Positions 29,329 to 37,766 are shown, counted from the stretch's first letter. The stretch: 39,601 nucleotides of DNA from Candidatus Martarchaeota archaeon (GCA_023379055.1 JAMCSX010000010.1:1-39601), one strand, 5' to 3'. Notes: generated by a model not told the origin, from the sequence alone. Numbers and translations are program-made.

Positions 29329-29472
29329 ACTAGGTTATATTATAATGTAACTTGGTCAATCTCAATATTTCTACCTAGGTTATAATATAATATGAACTCT
29401 GGTGATCAAATAGAAATGTTTATATGGCTATTTCTACCTAGGTTATATTATAATATGAATTTTGGTGATTAG
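29329..29472 (+). repeat. Three operator-like repeats upstream of the AbiE-type locus
   Basis: Copies begin at CTAGGTTATA at 29330, 29375 and 29438. The last two are part of an exact-period 63-base (21-codon) tandem duplication (29368-29430 and from 29431) that also duplicates ATG-AAY-TYT-GGT-GAT. Each copy holds an AT-rich inverted repeat around TATTATAATA with GTTA/TAAC arms, best in copy 1 (GTTATATTATAATGTAAC). Antitoxin AbiEi proteins bind inverted repeats in their promoter, so operators are the likely function; TATA boxes overlap them. Confidence 0.6.
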
Positions 29473-30138
29473 ATCAACATACCGCTAAGAAATCAGCTGC
29501 AGAAGCGTGCGCAAAGGGACGTTGCGCTTCTCGAAGACGTACTGATAAGAATAATATACGAAATTGACAATACGGCAGAGATCCATGGCGGCACTGCCAT
29601 ATGGCGGTGCTATGGCGGGAAGAGGTTTTCAAAAGACATAGACGTGTATATGCAGCATGAAGAAAACTGGAAGGATCTCAAAGACAAAATAAGCGGAGTT
29701 TCAGAGAAATACGGTGCAAAGGTTCTAAAAGTAAAGGACACAGGAAACCTGTTATTCATAGAGCTACTGCTGGATGGCATATACTCTGAAATAGATGTCA
29801 ATTACAAAAACTATTACACAGGGCCCGTAATGCGACAGTACGAAAATCTTGACGGTACGTTTTTTGATATACTTACATTGCCTCCGGAGGCGCTTATACT
29901 GGAGAAAATAAACGCATACAATGGTCGCAGATACCTGACGGATCTATATGACATGAAGATCCTATTGGATAATGCAGACCTAAGCAAAATCAAATCAGAA
30001 TTAAAGGAATTCAAAATTCACATGAAACCTCCCAAGGAAAAGGGACCAGAAGAAGACCGTCTAAAAGGGCTTGTCTACGAGGGTCCGATCCCATCCTTCA
30101 AGACTCTTGCAGACTATATCAAAGGCAGGATAGAATGA
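29455..30138 (+). CDS. AbiEii/AbiGii-type nucleotidyltransferase (type IV toxin); in-frame amber near the start
   Basis: The conserved frame contains LLEDVLIRIIYEIDNTAEI, HGGTAIWRCYGGKRFSKDIDVYM (GG-T ... DID, the nucleotidyltransferase motif), FIELLLDGIYSEIDVNY and ILEKINAYNGRRYLTDLYDMKILLD, as in AbiEii toxins that transfer nucleotides to RNA/tRNA. ATG 29455 opens this frame, but codon 6 is TAG (29470-29472); the duplicated copy 63 bases upstream has CAA there. No ATG, GTG or TTG occurs from 29473 until GTG 29644, which lies after the catalytic motif. So either the toxin is inactivated by one base change, or translation begins at a rare codon such as ATC 29473, about 25 bases after a TATA. 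Confidence 0.7.
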
Positions 30139-30749
30139 CAAAATACCTGAATAAATTAAGACAGCATTACAATAATTATGATTATCCAGTATTCACACTT
30201 ACCGATATCCGGATATTTCTCAGTAACGACGGGGTAAGCCAGAGATATCTGAAGATTATGCTAAACAACCTTATAAAAAAGAAGGAGATAATACGCATAG
30301 CAAAGGGGGTTTACACCTTCCATAAGGATGCGGCAGTAGTCGGTTTTGCGTTCAGGCCTTTTTATTACGGGCTTGAAGATGCATTATCATACAGAAACCT
30401 ATGGACCCAGAATGCAAATCCCACAGTCCTTACCACAAAAAATGTCAGAGAGGGCACAAGGAAGTTTGTGGAAAGCAACTACACGGTTAAAAGGGTTGCG
30501 CCTGAGCTATTTTTTGGCTTTGATTTTATAAAATATTACGAAATGTGGCTTCCAGTATCAGATCCTGAAAAGACACTGATAGATCTTGTCTATTATCATC
30601 ACGGCATAAGGGACGATGCACTAGAAAAGTTATCTGGGTCATTAGACCTACAGAAGCTGGAGGGGTACCTCAAAGCCTACAGTGATAATTTCAAAAGGAA
30701 GATACACAAGATAATATCAACGCGGCCGACACAGAATCGTAATGGATGA
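30135..30749 (+). CDS. AbiEi-type antitoxin / wHTH regulator
   Basis: A 204-residue protein with an N-terminal winged helix (FTLTDIRIFLSNDGVSQRYLKIMLNNLIKKKEIIRIAKGVYTFHKD, about 20-65) and the AbiEi-type C-terminal domain with PELFFGFDFIKYYEMWLPVSDPEKTLIDLVYYHHG. These proteins repress their operon and neutralise the AbiEii toxin. Its ATG overlaps the toxin stop by 4 bases (ATGA). In classical AbiE loci the antitoxin comes first; here the toxin is first. The repeated operators are upstream of the toxin gene. Confidence 0.82.
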   Translation: MTKYLNKLRQHYNNYDYPVFTLTDIRIFLSNDGVSQRYLKIMLNNLIKKKEIIRIAKGVYTFHKDAAVVGFAFRPFYYGLEDALSYRNLWTQNANPTVLTTKNVREGTRKFVESNYTVKRVAPELFFGFDFIKYYEMWLPVSDPEKTLIDLVYYHHGIRDDALEKLSGSLDLQKLEGYLKAYSDNFKRKIHKIISTRPTQNRNG

Positions 30750-30753
30750 TATG

Positions 30754-31695
30754 CTATCGTGCAAATCTTGAGATAAGGTCAAGATATATCTCAACCCCCT
30801 TTTTTAGTTGTGCTTTTGATACTCTTTCCTTATCTGAATGCGCTACGCTATAATTGCCAGGTCCAACCGCCATGACATCGCTCTTCCCAGACCAATAAGG
30901 CATCTCGGAAAAGTAAGGCAGCATTCTATCAGACGCAACTGGGTCATAATCTGCACTTACGACCATTCTGCATTCTCCAAGGACATCATTTACGCGCATT
31001 AGTACATTCTTATTTGGCTCTACTGTCCTAATCTCCATGTCTGCGCTCGCGTAATCGGCAACTACGTTGGCAGATGTCCCGCCGTTTATCCTCCCAATGT
31101 TTATCTTCGTTCCCTTCGTAAATCTCAATCCTCTTATGCCCTGCAGCGTGTCCAATAGCCTGTTTATCGCAGATATTCCGCTGTCCGGCATTGATCCGGG
31201 TGCAGATTTCCCATTTGCGTATAATCTTGCGCTTATCAGCCCTTTCTGACCTTTGTAGATACGAAGCATGGTCGGTTCGCCAACTACTACCGTCTTTGCA
31301 TCTATGCATCCTATCGCCTTCCTTATCCCAGAAAAGCCTCCCTCTTCGTCAGCATCAAAAAGCAGGCCAAAATCCACAATTCCAGATTCTACAGCGCTCT
31401 CCGCAGCACATATCATCGCAGCAGCTATTCCCTTTGCATCGCACGCTCCTCTGCCATAAACGAATCCACTGTCTTCCCTGATTGCGAGATTACCCGGAAC
31501 TGTGTCCAGGTGTGTCGTCAGCAGGATCCTTGGGGTACCTACAGTTGCAATGACATTCAATCCACTTCCTACCCTCTGCAGCTTCACGCTTAAATTCTTC
31601 TTCAGCCTGTCGGCTACGAACCTTCCGATCTTATATTCCTCCCCAGACAGTGACGGTATCCACATCAGCTCCTTGGTAAGTCTTATTACGTTCAT
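30754..31695 (-). CDS. M20-family metallohydrolase (ArgE/DapE/LysK-like)
   Basis: A 313-residue dizinc hydrolase that removes acyl groups from amino acids. Ligand motifs: TTHLDTVPG (His, then Asp), GRGACDAKG (Asp), DADEEGG (Glu-Glu pair), VVGEPT (Glu) and YSVAHSDKERV (His). The family's lid-domain His (GxxAHxxxP), which reaches into the partner's active site, is replaced: GKSAPGSMPDSG. Length is at the short end of the family. The specific substrate (acetylornithine, LysW-lysine, succinyl-DAP) cannot be told. It converges on the AbiEi gene 5 bases away. Confidence 0.85.
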   Translation of the reverse strand: MNVIRLTKELMWIPSLSGEEYKIGRFVADRLKKNLSVKLQRVGSGLNVIATVGTPRILLTTHLDTVPGNLAIREDSGFVYGRGACDAKGIAAAMICAAESAVESGIVDFGLLFDADEEGGFSGIRKAIGCIDAKTVVVGEPTMLRIYKGQKGLISARLYANGKSAPGSMPDSGISAINRLLDTLQGIRGLRFTKGTKINIGRINGGTSANVVADYASADMEIRTVEPNKNVLMRVNDVLGECRMVVSADYDPVASDRMLPYFSEMPYWSGKSDVMAVGPGNYSVAHSDKERVSKAQLKKGVEIYLDLISRFAR

Positions 31696-31707
31696 GTCAA
31701 TCCTCGA

Positions 31708-32418
31708 TCAATCTCTTATCTCCCTCTTAAGGTACAGCCTAGACTCGAACTTCGGGTCATATACTCCCAAGCTCTCAAATTCTAGGGATCTGAACATCGA
31801 CATAGATGCTGCATTATTCTCATCTGTCCTAAGCACCACCAAGCCTGCCCCTGCCAGTGATGATGCACTCTCTACGAAAGAGTGGCATAGCTGTTTTCCT
31901 ATCCCCGACCTTCTGAAGGACGGATCAACAGCTATCTCATCCATGTACACCGAACCTTCACCGACTTTTGCTGCAAGGAACGGAAACTCTGCCAGCGGAA
32001 TCGAGTATCCCCAAGTAAACCCTACCAGAATGCCCTGACTTTCAGCTACAAGGATTATCGGATTACTCTGCGCCTCTGCAAAACTAAGGTCTTTTTTAAC
32101 ATCAGACTCTGACCAAAATTCTGTGAAATCCTTATTAGTTAATACATATGCGCCGCCCTGTGTCTGTCTAACTCTTGCGGAGAGGCTCACCCCGCACTTT
32201 TTGCATTCTCTATTCTCAGTTTTTGGCTCAACATATTCCAATCTGGCGCCTATACTGCTATATCCATATCCTCTTCTGACCTCATCTTTTCCATAATTGA
32301 CCTCGCAGCGCTTGCATTTCATGAACTCGTTCCATGGCTGTTCCGCAAACGCAGACTTATACACTTCCGCAATTCTTACAAAATCCCTTTCTTCATATTT
32401 TCTTATCTTTGTTTCCAT
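31708..32418 (-). CDS. GNAT-family acetyltransferase with zinc-ribbon-like insert
   Basis: A 236-residue protein. N-terminal GNAT strand RKYEERDFVRIAEVYKSAF is followed by an inserted domain with two CxxC pairs (FMKCKRCEVN and ENRECKKCGVSL), likely one zinc site, then the acetyl-CoA part VYMDEIAVDPSFRRSGIGKQLCHSFV and VVLRTDENNAASMSMFRSLEF. The substrate is unknown. ATG 32418 follows directly the stop of a decayed wHTH frame (TAA-G-ATG); ATG 32430 overlaps it. The two formed one operon before the upstream gene decayed. Confidence 0.83.
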   Translation of the reverse strand: METKIRKYEERDFVRIAEVYKSAFAEQPWNEFMKCKRCEVNYGKDEVRRGYGYSSIGARLEYVEPKTENRECKKCGVSLSARVRQTQGGAYVLTNKDFTEFWSESDVKKDLSFAEAQSNPIILVAESQGILVGFTWGYSIPLAEFPFLAAKVGEGSVYMDEIAVDPSFRRSGIGKQLCHSFVESASSLAGAGLVVLRTDENNAASMSMFRSLEFESLGVYDPKFESRLYLKREIRD

Positions 32419-32419
32419 C

Positions 32420-32747
32420 TTATTCAACATTTATCCTATCAAGCGTAGACTTCCCAAAGTCAATAAGCTGGCATTGGGCTGCTGATGCAATCAATTCAAG
32501 TGATCTTAATATCTTGGCGTTTAATCTAAGGGTAGAAAGAGGTACCGGATAGCCTTCAGACAGAGCTGTAAGTAACTTTGTTATGCTTTCGAAAATTCCC
32601 AGGTCTGATAGAATAAGAATTCTGTTCTTGTTTAGCGCTCTAGGTACGGCTAACCCTAATCCTTCCCTACAGCATTCTATATACTGCCTTCCTCTGTTGC
32701 AGTATGTTCGTGTTGGCTTGACATCACTCTCGCCTTACATAAATCAT
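32420..32747 (-). pseudogene. Decayed winged-HTH regulator gene
   Basis: On the minus strand, ATG 32747 (27 bases after a TATA-like atatatat at about 32770-32778) opens MIYVRRE, then TGA, then ANTNILQQRKAVYRML, then a +1 shift into an uninterrupted frame with REGLGLAVPRALNKNRILIL, LTALSEGYPVPLSTLRLNAK and the wHTH-like end QLIDFGKSTLDRIN to TAA 32420. The long final frame has no start codon of its own. The pattern is a small winged-helix regulator damaged by one stop and one frameshift. The GNAT gene follows in the same operon. Confidence 0.45.
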
Positions 32748-32786
32748 TACTTATACTTAGATCCCGCCTTATATATATGCCTTGCG

Positions 32787-33555
32787 GGTAAGTTCGTCCG
32801 GTGTACGATCCCGAAATTTGTTTCTCACGACAAACCGTCTGAGGCATTTGACTTTAAAGGAATTAATACGAGTCCGCGACACAAATATCATGGGAAAACC
32901 GAACAACAGAAAATTCCTAAATTCCCGTAAAATTATACACTAGGTTTAAAGTAATCCTGTTTCTCGCATCATCAGTTATAGGGAACTTGACAATGCGACC
33001 ACTGACAATGCTCTCTTGGCCTTTGACGATGGAGTGAAGGGGTTTGGGGTGCCAGTGGAAGTCATGACAGACCACGGATCACAGTTCTGCGAAGACGAAA
33101 ATAAGAGGTACCGGTTTAGAGACCATATCGTTGCAGCAGGTGTGAAGAAACATGTACTTGCCTGTGTAAAGCATCTGCAGACAAATGGCAAATGCAAAAA
33201 ACGGGGAGGCACCATAAAAGGCATAATGAAATGGAAGAATTGCACTATGGGCGAGGCAGTTAAATTCTATAATGAATACCTGGAGCATTCCCCCAACTTC
33301 GTTGGGAGTTGAAGTGCGTCCGCACATGAGTCTGGAGACGGACGACGGCATCTGAGGACTCCGTTGATTGCGTATTATGAGAAGATGCGTCCTGAACAGA
33401 AGAAGTGCAGTGCATATGCAAAGGGAATTGCATATGCAAAGAATGCAGAAGCTCAGGCTTGGCTTGAGCTAGGGCTTGATAATAATTTGGTGGCAAAATG
33501 ACGAGGGAGCTTCGAGAGAAACTAATTAAAGGACAATACAGGTAGGTTCGTCCGG
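32787..33555. repeat. Imperfect direct repeat pair flanking the transposase remnant
   Basis: GGTAAGTTCGTCCGG (32787-32801) recurs as GGTAGGTTCGTCCGG (33541-33555), 14 of 15 bases identical and in the same orientation. They bracket the decayed transposase. They may be the remains of element ends or of a duplicated target; the second copy touches the 3' end of the RlmM-like gene. Confidence 0.4.
32962..33501 (+). pseudogene. IS481-like (rve) transposase remnant
   Basis: The frame from about 32962 reads SRIISYRELDNATTDNALLAF, VPVEVMTDHGSQFCEDEN (the second catalytic Asp with the DHGSQF signature), then HVLACVKHLQTNGKCKKRGG and FYNEYLEHSP. The typical end VRPHMSLETD appears in another frame at 33314, and the frame returns at 33355 with RTPLIAYYEKMRPEQKK to TGA 33499. 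The N-terminal part with HTH and first Asp is missing and there are stops and shifts. It is a degraded DDE transposase. The piece 33016-33312 alone is open but not an intact gene. Confidence 0.7.
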
Positions 33556-34602
33556 CTACCTCTTTCTTGCGAACAGCGTTATCTCCTGTCTGTTGTGCGG
33601 AAGGACCTTCCATCGCAGTATCCTGAACCTACTTCCCAGTCTGCTCTCCACCTCGCGCATGTACTTCGGTACGCTGCGCATTATGCACTTGACTGTCATT
33701 ATTAGGTATGCGCCCTTTTTCATGAACCTTGAATACCTTAGCACTGCGCCAGACGATGCGATTCCTCCTGAGTTGACGTCTATTGCAAGCATGTCTGCAA
33801 TCCCGCCATCCAGGCATTTCTCCGCCTTCTGGAACCCACACCTAAGATGCACTATGGTTCCGCGCCTCATTCTTTCCAAGTTCAGCCTGACTCCGTGCAG
33901 ATTCTTTACAACAACCGCATCTATGCCTGCGTTTCTTATCCTTTCATATTCAAGCTCTGCATTGTCTATCGCTACCACAGCTGCACCAGACTTCGCCAGG
34001 AACAGGCTCCATCCTCCAGGTGCGGCGCCGAGGTCTACCGCAATTCTTGGCGCAGGTGGCTTGAAGGTATCAAATGCCTCTGCAAGCTTAAACTCGGCTC
34101 TTGATATCTCCTTGTGCTTGTAGAACCTAAACGTGTCAATGAATCCGCGCCTTCTGCCGTCAAGATTCACATATCCCGCATAGCACACAGAATTAAGGAG
34201 TACTGCATATGCAAGGATGGACGGCTTTACTATGTTAATGTTGTATCCGTCATGCTCCAGGCCGGTGCCTACCCGCACCTCGATGTCTTTTGCTGAGTAT
34301 CCGGCCCTGCAGTTTATGTCAAAGCACTCGAGCTTTGTGCCCTTCCGCCTGTCAATCTCCAGCCCTGCTATGCATCTGTAAACGGATTTTATGTATGATT
34401 TTTTGGCAAGCCTGCTGTGATTATATATTGGAAAATAACCGTAAATGAATACAGACCTCTCCAGCTGCCTCTCCTTGCCTTCTGCAATCTCTGCAATAAA
34501 TAGGTTGTTGCGCTCATCTATTACCCTGTATTTAGATATCCTCCCAAGCTCTTCAAGGAAGCTCTCCCTGAAACTGTCGGCTGTGAGCAGAAGATACAGC
34601 AT
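33556..34602 (-). CDS. RlmM-like rRNA 2'-O-ribose methyltransferase (THUMP-like + FtsJ)
   Basis: A 348-residue protein. The N-terminal half (about 1-180) resembles the THUMP-containing part of RlmM; the C-terminal half is an RrmJ/FtsJ fold: SAM motif VDLGAAPGGWSLFLA, AIDNAELEYERI, a Lys in VKNLHG, acidic DMLAIDVNS, and MTVKCIM with the second Lys, giving the K-D-K type arrangement of 2'-O-methyltransferases. The likely target is 23S rRNA, as in RlmM (C2498), but this is by family only. A TATA-like aaaaag/ttaaa stretch about 30 bases upstream supports ATG 34602. Confidence 0.8.
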   Translation of the reverse strand: MLYLLLTADSFRESFLEELGRISKYRVIDERNNLFIAEIAEGKERQLERSVFIYGYFPIYNHSRLAKKSYIKSVYRCIAGLEIDRRKGTKLECFDINCRAGYSAKDIEVRVGTGLEHDGYNINIVKPSILAYAVLLNSVCYAGYVNLDGRRRGFIDTFRFYKHKEISRAEFKLAEAFDTFKPPAPRIAVDLGAAPGGWSLFLAKSGAAVVAIDNAELEYERIRNAGIDAVVVKNLHGVRLNLERMRRGTIVHLRCGFQKAEKCLDGGIADMLAIDVNSGGIASSGAVLRYSRFMKKGAYLIMTVKCIMRSVPKYMREVESRLGSRFRILRWKVLPHNRQEITLFARKR

Positions 34603-34667
34603 TTCATCGGATTCTTCTGCACAAGAATCTTTTTAAACTTAACCTGATTATTCATATTGTAAATTCT

Positions 34668-34676
34668 AATTATAAG
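34668..34676 (+). promoter_or_regulatory. TATA box of the ATP synthase operon
   Basis: aattataag lies 26-34 bases before ATG 34702, the spacing of a leaderless mRNA. The same short intergenic stretch also holds the promoter of the divergent RlmM-like gene (tttttaaac at about 34630-34638). Confidence 0.55.
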
Positions 34677-34701
34677 CTGACAATGATATGGTGCGTAAAC
34701 T

Positions 34702-35016
34702 ATGCCAAATTCGATAGAACATGTGCAAGACGCTGAATCTAAGGCGAGAAAGCTGGTCGAGGATGCAGAGAAGAGGAAATCAGAGAAGATAGCGAAGTCG
34801 AACGAGAAGTCAAGGCAGATAATCGAAGAGGCAGAGTCAAAGGTCAAGCCGATAAAGGGGGAAGCGCTCAGGAAGGTGTCCGTGGAGCTGGAGAAGGCAC
34901 GGGAGAAGAGGCTTTCAGAGGCAAGAAACGAGGCAAAGAAGATACGCAGTGCGGATCTGAGCAAGACTGCGGTCGATAGCATTGTTGCAAAAGTACTAAA
35001 ACAGATACTTGATTGA
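34702..35016 (+). CDS. atpH: A-type ATP synthase subunit H (peripheral stalk)
   Basis: A 104-residue, almost entirely helical, charged protein with long runs of Glu, Lys, Ala and Arg in coiled-coil spacing (ESKARKLVEDAEKRKSEK, ELEKAREKRLSEARNEAKK). In archaea this small subunit pairs with E to form the peripheral stalk. It is first in the operon H-I-K-E-C-F-A, and its stop overlaps the TTG alternative start of subunit I. Identity is from position and pattern, as such coiled coils have little conserved sequence. Confidence 0.85.
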   Translation: MPNSIEHVQDAESKARKLVEDAEKRKSEKIAKSNEKSRQIIEEAESKVKPIKGEALRKVSVELEKAREKRLSEARNEAKKIRSADLSKTAVDSIVAKVLKQILD

Positions 35017-35021
35017 TACGT

Positions 35022-36878
35022 ATGCTGCATACCGAACCCATGCAAAAGGTAAGGGTATTCTCATTGGATGGGGACAAACCCGCTGTTGTTGCTGCGCTGC
35101 ATGTGATGGGGGTAATCGACCTGCGCAAAAGCAGGCTTCTCATTGGCGATGACCATCCTGCCGCAGATGCAACTTCAATATCCGATGCGCTCATAAAGGT
35201 TACTGGCGCCCTTCAGCTCCTGCAACCGCACTCAATAAAGCAGGAGAGGCACAGGGACGCGGACAGGCTCATTGCAGAAGTCGGAAGGCTAAAGGTGCTC
35301 AATGAGATTTACGATCTTGGAAATGAGCGGAAGCTGATTGAGGATGACCGGAAGGCGGTTTCACATGCAGAGCGCATCGCATCAGTGTTCTCTGACGTGG
35401 AGATAGACTTCGGCAGGACAAGGAGCGACCACATAAACTACCGCGCATTCGAGACTGATGCAAAGGGCGCGTCGCGGTTCGTGTCTGCAGCTGGCAGGGA
35501 GAAGGACATGGAGATAATTGTCAGGAAGGAGCAGAAAAAGTCGTTTCTGGTACTTGTTGCATACGGAAAGAGCAGGAGTATTGACGAATACCTCAAGGGA
35601 ATAAAGATAAACGAACTTGACCTTGCTGGAAAATACCTTGAAGGCTCTCCTGCCTCGGTAATACAGACTGCAAGGAAGAAAAGGGAGGATAATGCAAGGA
35701 GACTCAGCGCCATATCTAAGACATTTGCAGACATAAGCAGCGACTACTTCTCCCGGCTCTCAAACCTCAAGGAGATGCTGGGTATAGAGCTTGAGAGATC
35801 AGAGGTAAGTGGGTCGTTCAAGAGGACTGACAAGACTTTCGTAATTGAGGGATGGGTGCAGAAGAGGCTTGTCGGTGAGCTCAGGGAGAGGCTTACCAAC
35901 GTCACCGACGGCAGGGTGCATATAGACGAGATTGAAGGCGATGAGCTTGCGCCTACGCATACGAGGAGGCCGAAGATACTGCAGCCGTTCGACTACCTTG
36001 TTAGCTTCTATTCGGTGCAGAGGAGCGACGAGATAGATCCAACCTGGATATTCATACTGTCATTCCCGATATTCTATGGGCTCATGGTCACTGACGTAGG
36101 ATACGGCATAGCGTCGCTGCTCCTTGCCACGTTCATAATCAGGAGGACAGATCCCGAAGGGCTGATGTACAATGCAGGAAGGATCTGGCAGATAAACTCG
36201 TTCGCAGCGATATTCTTCGGATTCCTCTCTAATCAGTATTTCGGATTTCAGCTTCCTTATTCCACTCCGTTCTCGTTTGACTGGCTTAAAAACACTCCGG
36301 AGCTGATAGCCATAACTGTCATTTTCGGGATAATACAGGTAATACTGGGTCTTGGCCTTGGCATTTATAACAGCTACAACCATGGCCACAAGAAGATAGC
36401 GTATGCAAAGTTTACCTCTATTCTGGTAGTACTTTTCGGCACCATGGCTGTGGCTGGGGCGTTCTTCGGCGCGTTCAACGGGATCATTACTGAGATATCT
36501 GGCGCAATAGCCGTAGTATCACTTCTTCTTACCGGAGTGTTAAGCGGCAGCGAGGCAACAGAGATAACGAACCTCATAACGCATCCCCTCAGCTATGCAA
36601 GGCTTATGGGCTTTGGGCTTGGCAGCGTTATAATAGCGTTCCTCATAGACATGGCATTCACGCCGCACTTCAATGGCGGTGTGATCGGCGCGTTTGTCTT
36701 CCTGGTATACCTAGTCATATTTATAGCTTTACACTTCCTTAATATGGTATTATCGATATTCGAGGGAATTGTGCAGGGAGTCAGGCTTAATTTCGTAGAA
36801 TTTTTCTCAAAGTTTTACATAGGGAACGGAATACGATTCAAGCCTTTCGGATACAAGCGAGTTTATACTAAAGAATAA
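35022..36878 (+). CDS. atpI: A-type ATP synthase subunit I (a-subunit homologue)
   Basis: A 618-residue protein: a cytoplasmic N-terminal half (about 1-320) with long coiled helices and the alpha/beta lobes of the a subunit, and a membrane half with seven to eight helices (PTWIFILSFPIFYGLMVTDVGYGIASLL, FGIIQVILGLGLGIYNSYNHGHKKIA, LNMVLSIFEGIVQGVRLNFVEFFSKFY). The late Arg in VQGVRLNFVEFF matches the essential half-channel Arg of the family. ATG 35022 is chosen; TTG 35013 overlaps the H stop. Confidence 0.93.
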   Translation: MLHTEPMQKVRVFSLDGDKPAVVAALHVMGVIDLRKSRLLIGDDHPAADATSISDALIKVTGALQLLQPHSIKQERHRDADRLIAEVGRLKVLNEIYDLGNERKLIEDDRKAVSHAERIASVFSDVEIDFGRTRSDHINYRAFETDAKGASRFVSAAGREKDMEIIVRKEQKKSFLVLVAYGKSRSIDEYLKGIKINELDLAGKYLEGSPASVIQTARKKREDNARRLSAISKTFADISSDYFSRLSNLKEMLGIELERSEVSGSFKRTDKTFVIEGWVQKRLVGELRERLTNVTDGRVHIDEIEGDELAPTHTRRPKILQPFDYLVSFYSVQRSDEIDPTWIFILSFPIFYGLMVTDVGYGIASLLLATFIIRRTDPEGLMYNAGRIWQINSFAAIFFGFLSNQYFGFQLPYSTPFSFDWLKNTPELIAITVIFGIIQVILGLGLGIYNSYNHGHKKIAYAKFTSILVVLFGTMAVAGAFFGAFNGIITEISGAIAVVSLLLTGVLSGSEATEITNLITHPLSYARLMGFGLGSVIIAFLIDMAFTPHFNGGVIGAFVFLVYLVIFIALHFLNMVLSIFEGIVQGVRLNFVEFFSKFYIGNGIRFKPFGYKRVYTKE

Positions 36879-36889
36879 ATGGTGAATAT

Positions 36890-37126
36890 GTGGCAATAGA
36901 TCTAAATTCCGCAATAGCGGCAATAGGTGCCGGAGTCGCAATAGCCGGCGGTGCAATAGGTACGGGGGTGGCACAGTCAGGAATAGGGAGCGCAGGACTC
37001 GGCCTGATAGCGGAGAAGAAGGAAAACCTCGGTATAGTGCTTCTCTTCTTCGTGATTCCGGAAACCCTGCTTATCTTCGGTTTCGTGATTGCAATACTGA
37101 TAATGCTTCAGGCAGGCATAATATGA
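36890..37126 (+). CDS. atpK: A-type ATP synthase subunit K (proteolipid c ring)
   Basis: A 78-residue hairpin of two helices: AAIGAGVAIAGGAIGTGVAQSGIGSAGLGLI and VLLFFVIPETLLIFGFVIAILIML, with the ion-binding Glu in PETLLIFG. A single-hairpin c subunit of this length is standard; no duplication is present. It begins at GTG 36890 with GGTG 6 bases upstream; no ATG is in frame. Na+ versus H+ specificity needs the full site geometry. Confidence 0.95.
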   Translation: MAIDLNSAIAAIGAGVAIAGGAIGTGVAQSGIGSAGLGLIAEKKENLGIVLLFFVIPETLLIFGFVIAILIMLQAGII

Positions 37127-37135
37127 GTGTTTGAC

Positions 37136-37762
37136 ATGTCATTGGATGCCATAAAGAAGAGCATACTGAGCGAGGCGGAAGCAAAGGCCTCTGCAATAGC
37201 CGGAGAGGCAAATATCGAGTCAAGTCGCATACTGAAGGATGCCGAGGAGCGCTCCAAGTCGATAATAAGCAACGCCGAGCAGGCTGCGCGCAGCGAGGCA
37301 GACAGGCTGCGCAAGGAATCCGAGGCAGGCGCGGACACCGAGGCTGGTGCAATAGTCCTTGAGGCGCGCGGTGACGCAGTAGAGAAGGCGCTCAGGCGGG
37401 TCATATCGGGCCTGGAATCCGGGCTCTCAAGGAGCGGAATGAAGAAGGTCCTTGAAAGCGGGGTACGGCAGTTCAGGCAGATAGGCTATGCCGGCGAATT
37501 CAGGATAAGGACATCAAAGAGGTATGCGCCAATACTCAAGGACTTCAAGGCTAATGTAGAATATGTGGACATAGACGGTTTCATGATAGTCTCAGCCGAT
37601 GGCAGCGTAGCGCTGAACGCAACTGTCAGCAGCATAGTGGAAAGGGAGAAGGACAATGCAAGGAAGCTGATTGCGCAGGCGATGTTCAGACCGCGCGCAG
37701 CCGCTTCAGTTGCGTCCAGGCCAAGGCAATCCGCTGCAAAGCCAAGGAAGAAAAAGAGATGA
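37136..37762 (+). CDS. atpE: A-type ATP synthase subunit E (peripheral stalk)
   Basis: A 208-residue protein: N-terminal coiled coil (SILSEAEAKASAIAGEANIESSRILKDAEERS) and a globular C-terminal part (RYAPILKDFKANVEYVDIDGFMIVSADGSVALNATVSSIVEREKD) typical of subunit E, which pairs with H. The last about 25 residues (RPRAAASVASRPRQSAAKPRKKKR) form a basic tail beyond the usual end. ATG 37136 is chosen over the GTG 37127 three codons earlier. Confidence 0.92.
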   Translation: MSLDAIKKSILSEAEAKASAIAGEANIESSRILKDAEERSKSIISNAEQAARSEADRLRKESEAGADTEAGAIVLEARGDAVEKALRRVISGLESGLSRSGMKKVLESGVRQFRQIGYAGEFRIRTSKRYAPILKDFKANVEYVDIDGFMIVSADGSVALNATVSSIVEREKDNARKLIAQAMFRPRAAASVASRPRQSAAKPRKKKR

Positions 37763-37766
37763 TGCA

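Noticed and set aside
29329-29472. CRISPR array
   Set aside because: Only three imperfect AT-rich copies with unequal spacing (45 and 63 bases) and start codons inside; operators of the toxin-antitoxin locus fit better.
33016-33312. Intact 98-residue gene
   Set aside because: It is the middle of a DDE transposase whose N-terminal part is missing and whose C-terminal end lies in other frames.
37671-37766. Upstream start of ATP synthase subunit C
   Set aside because: The extension is an out-of-frame reading of the subunit E end; family sequence begins after TTG 37767.
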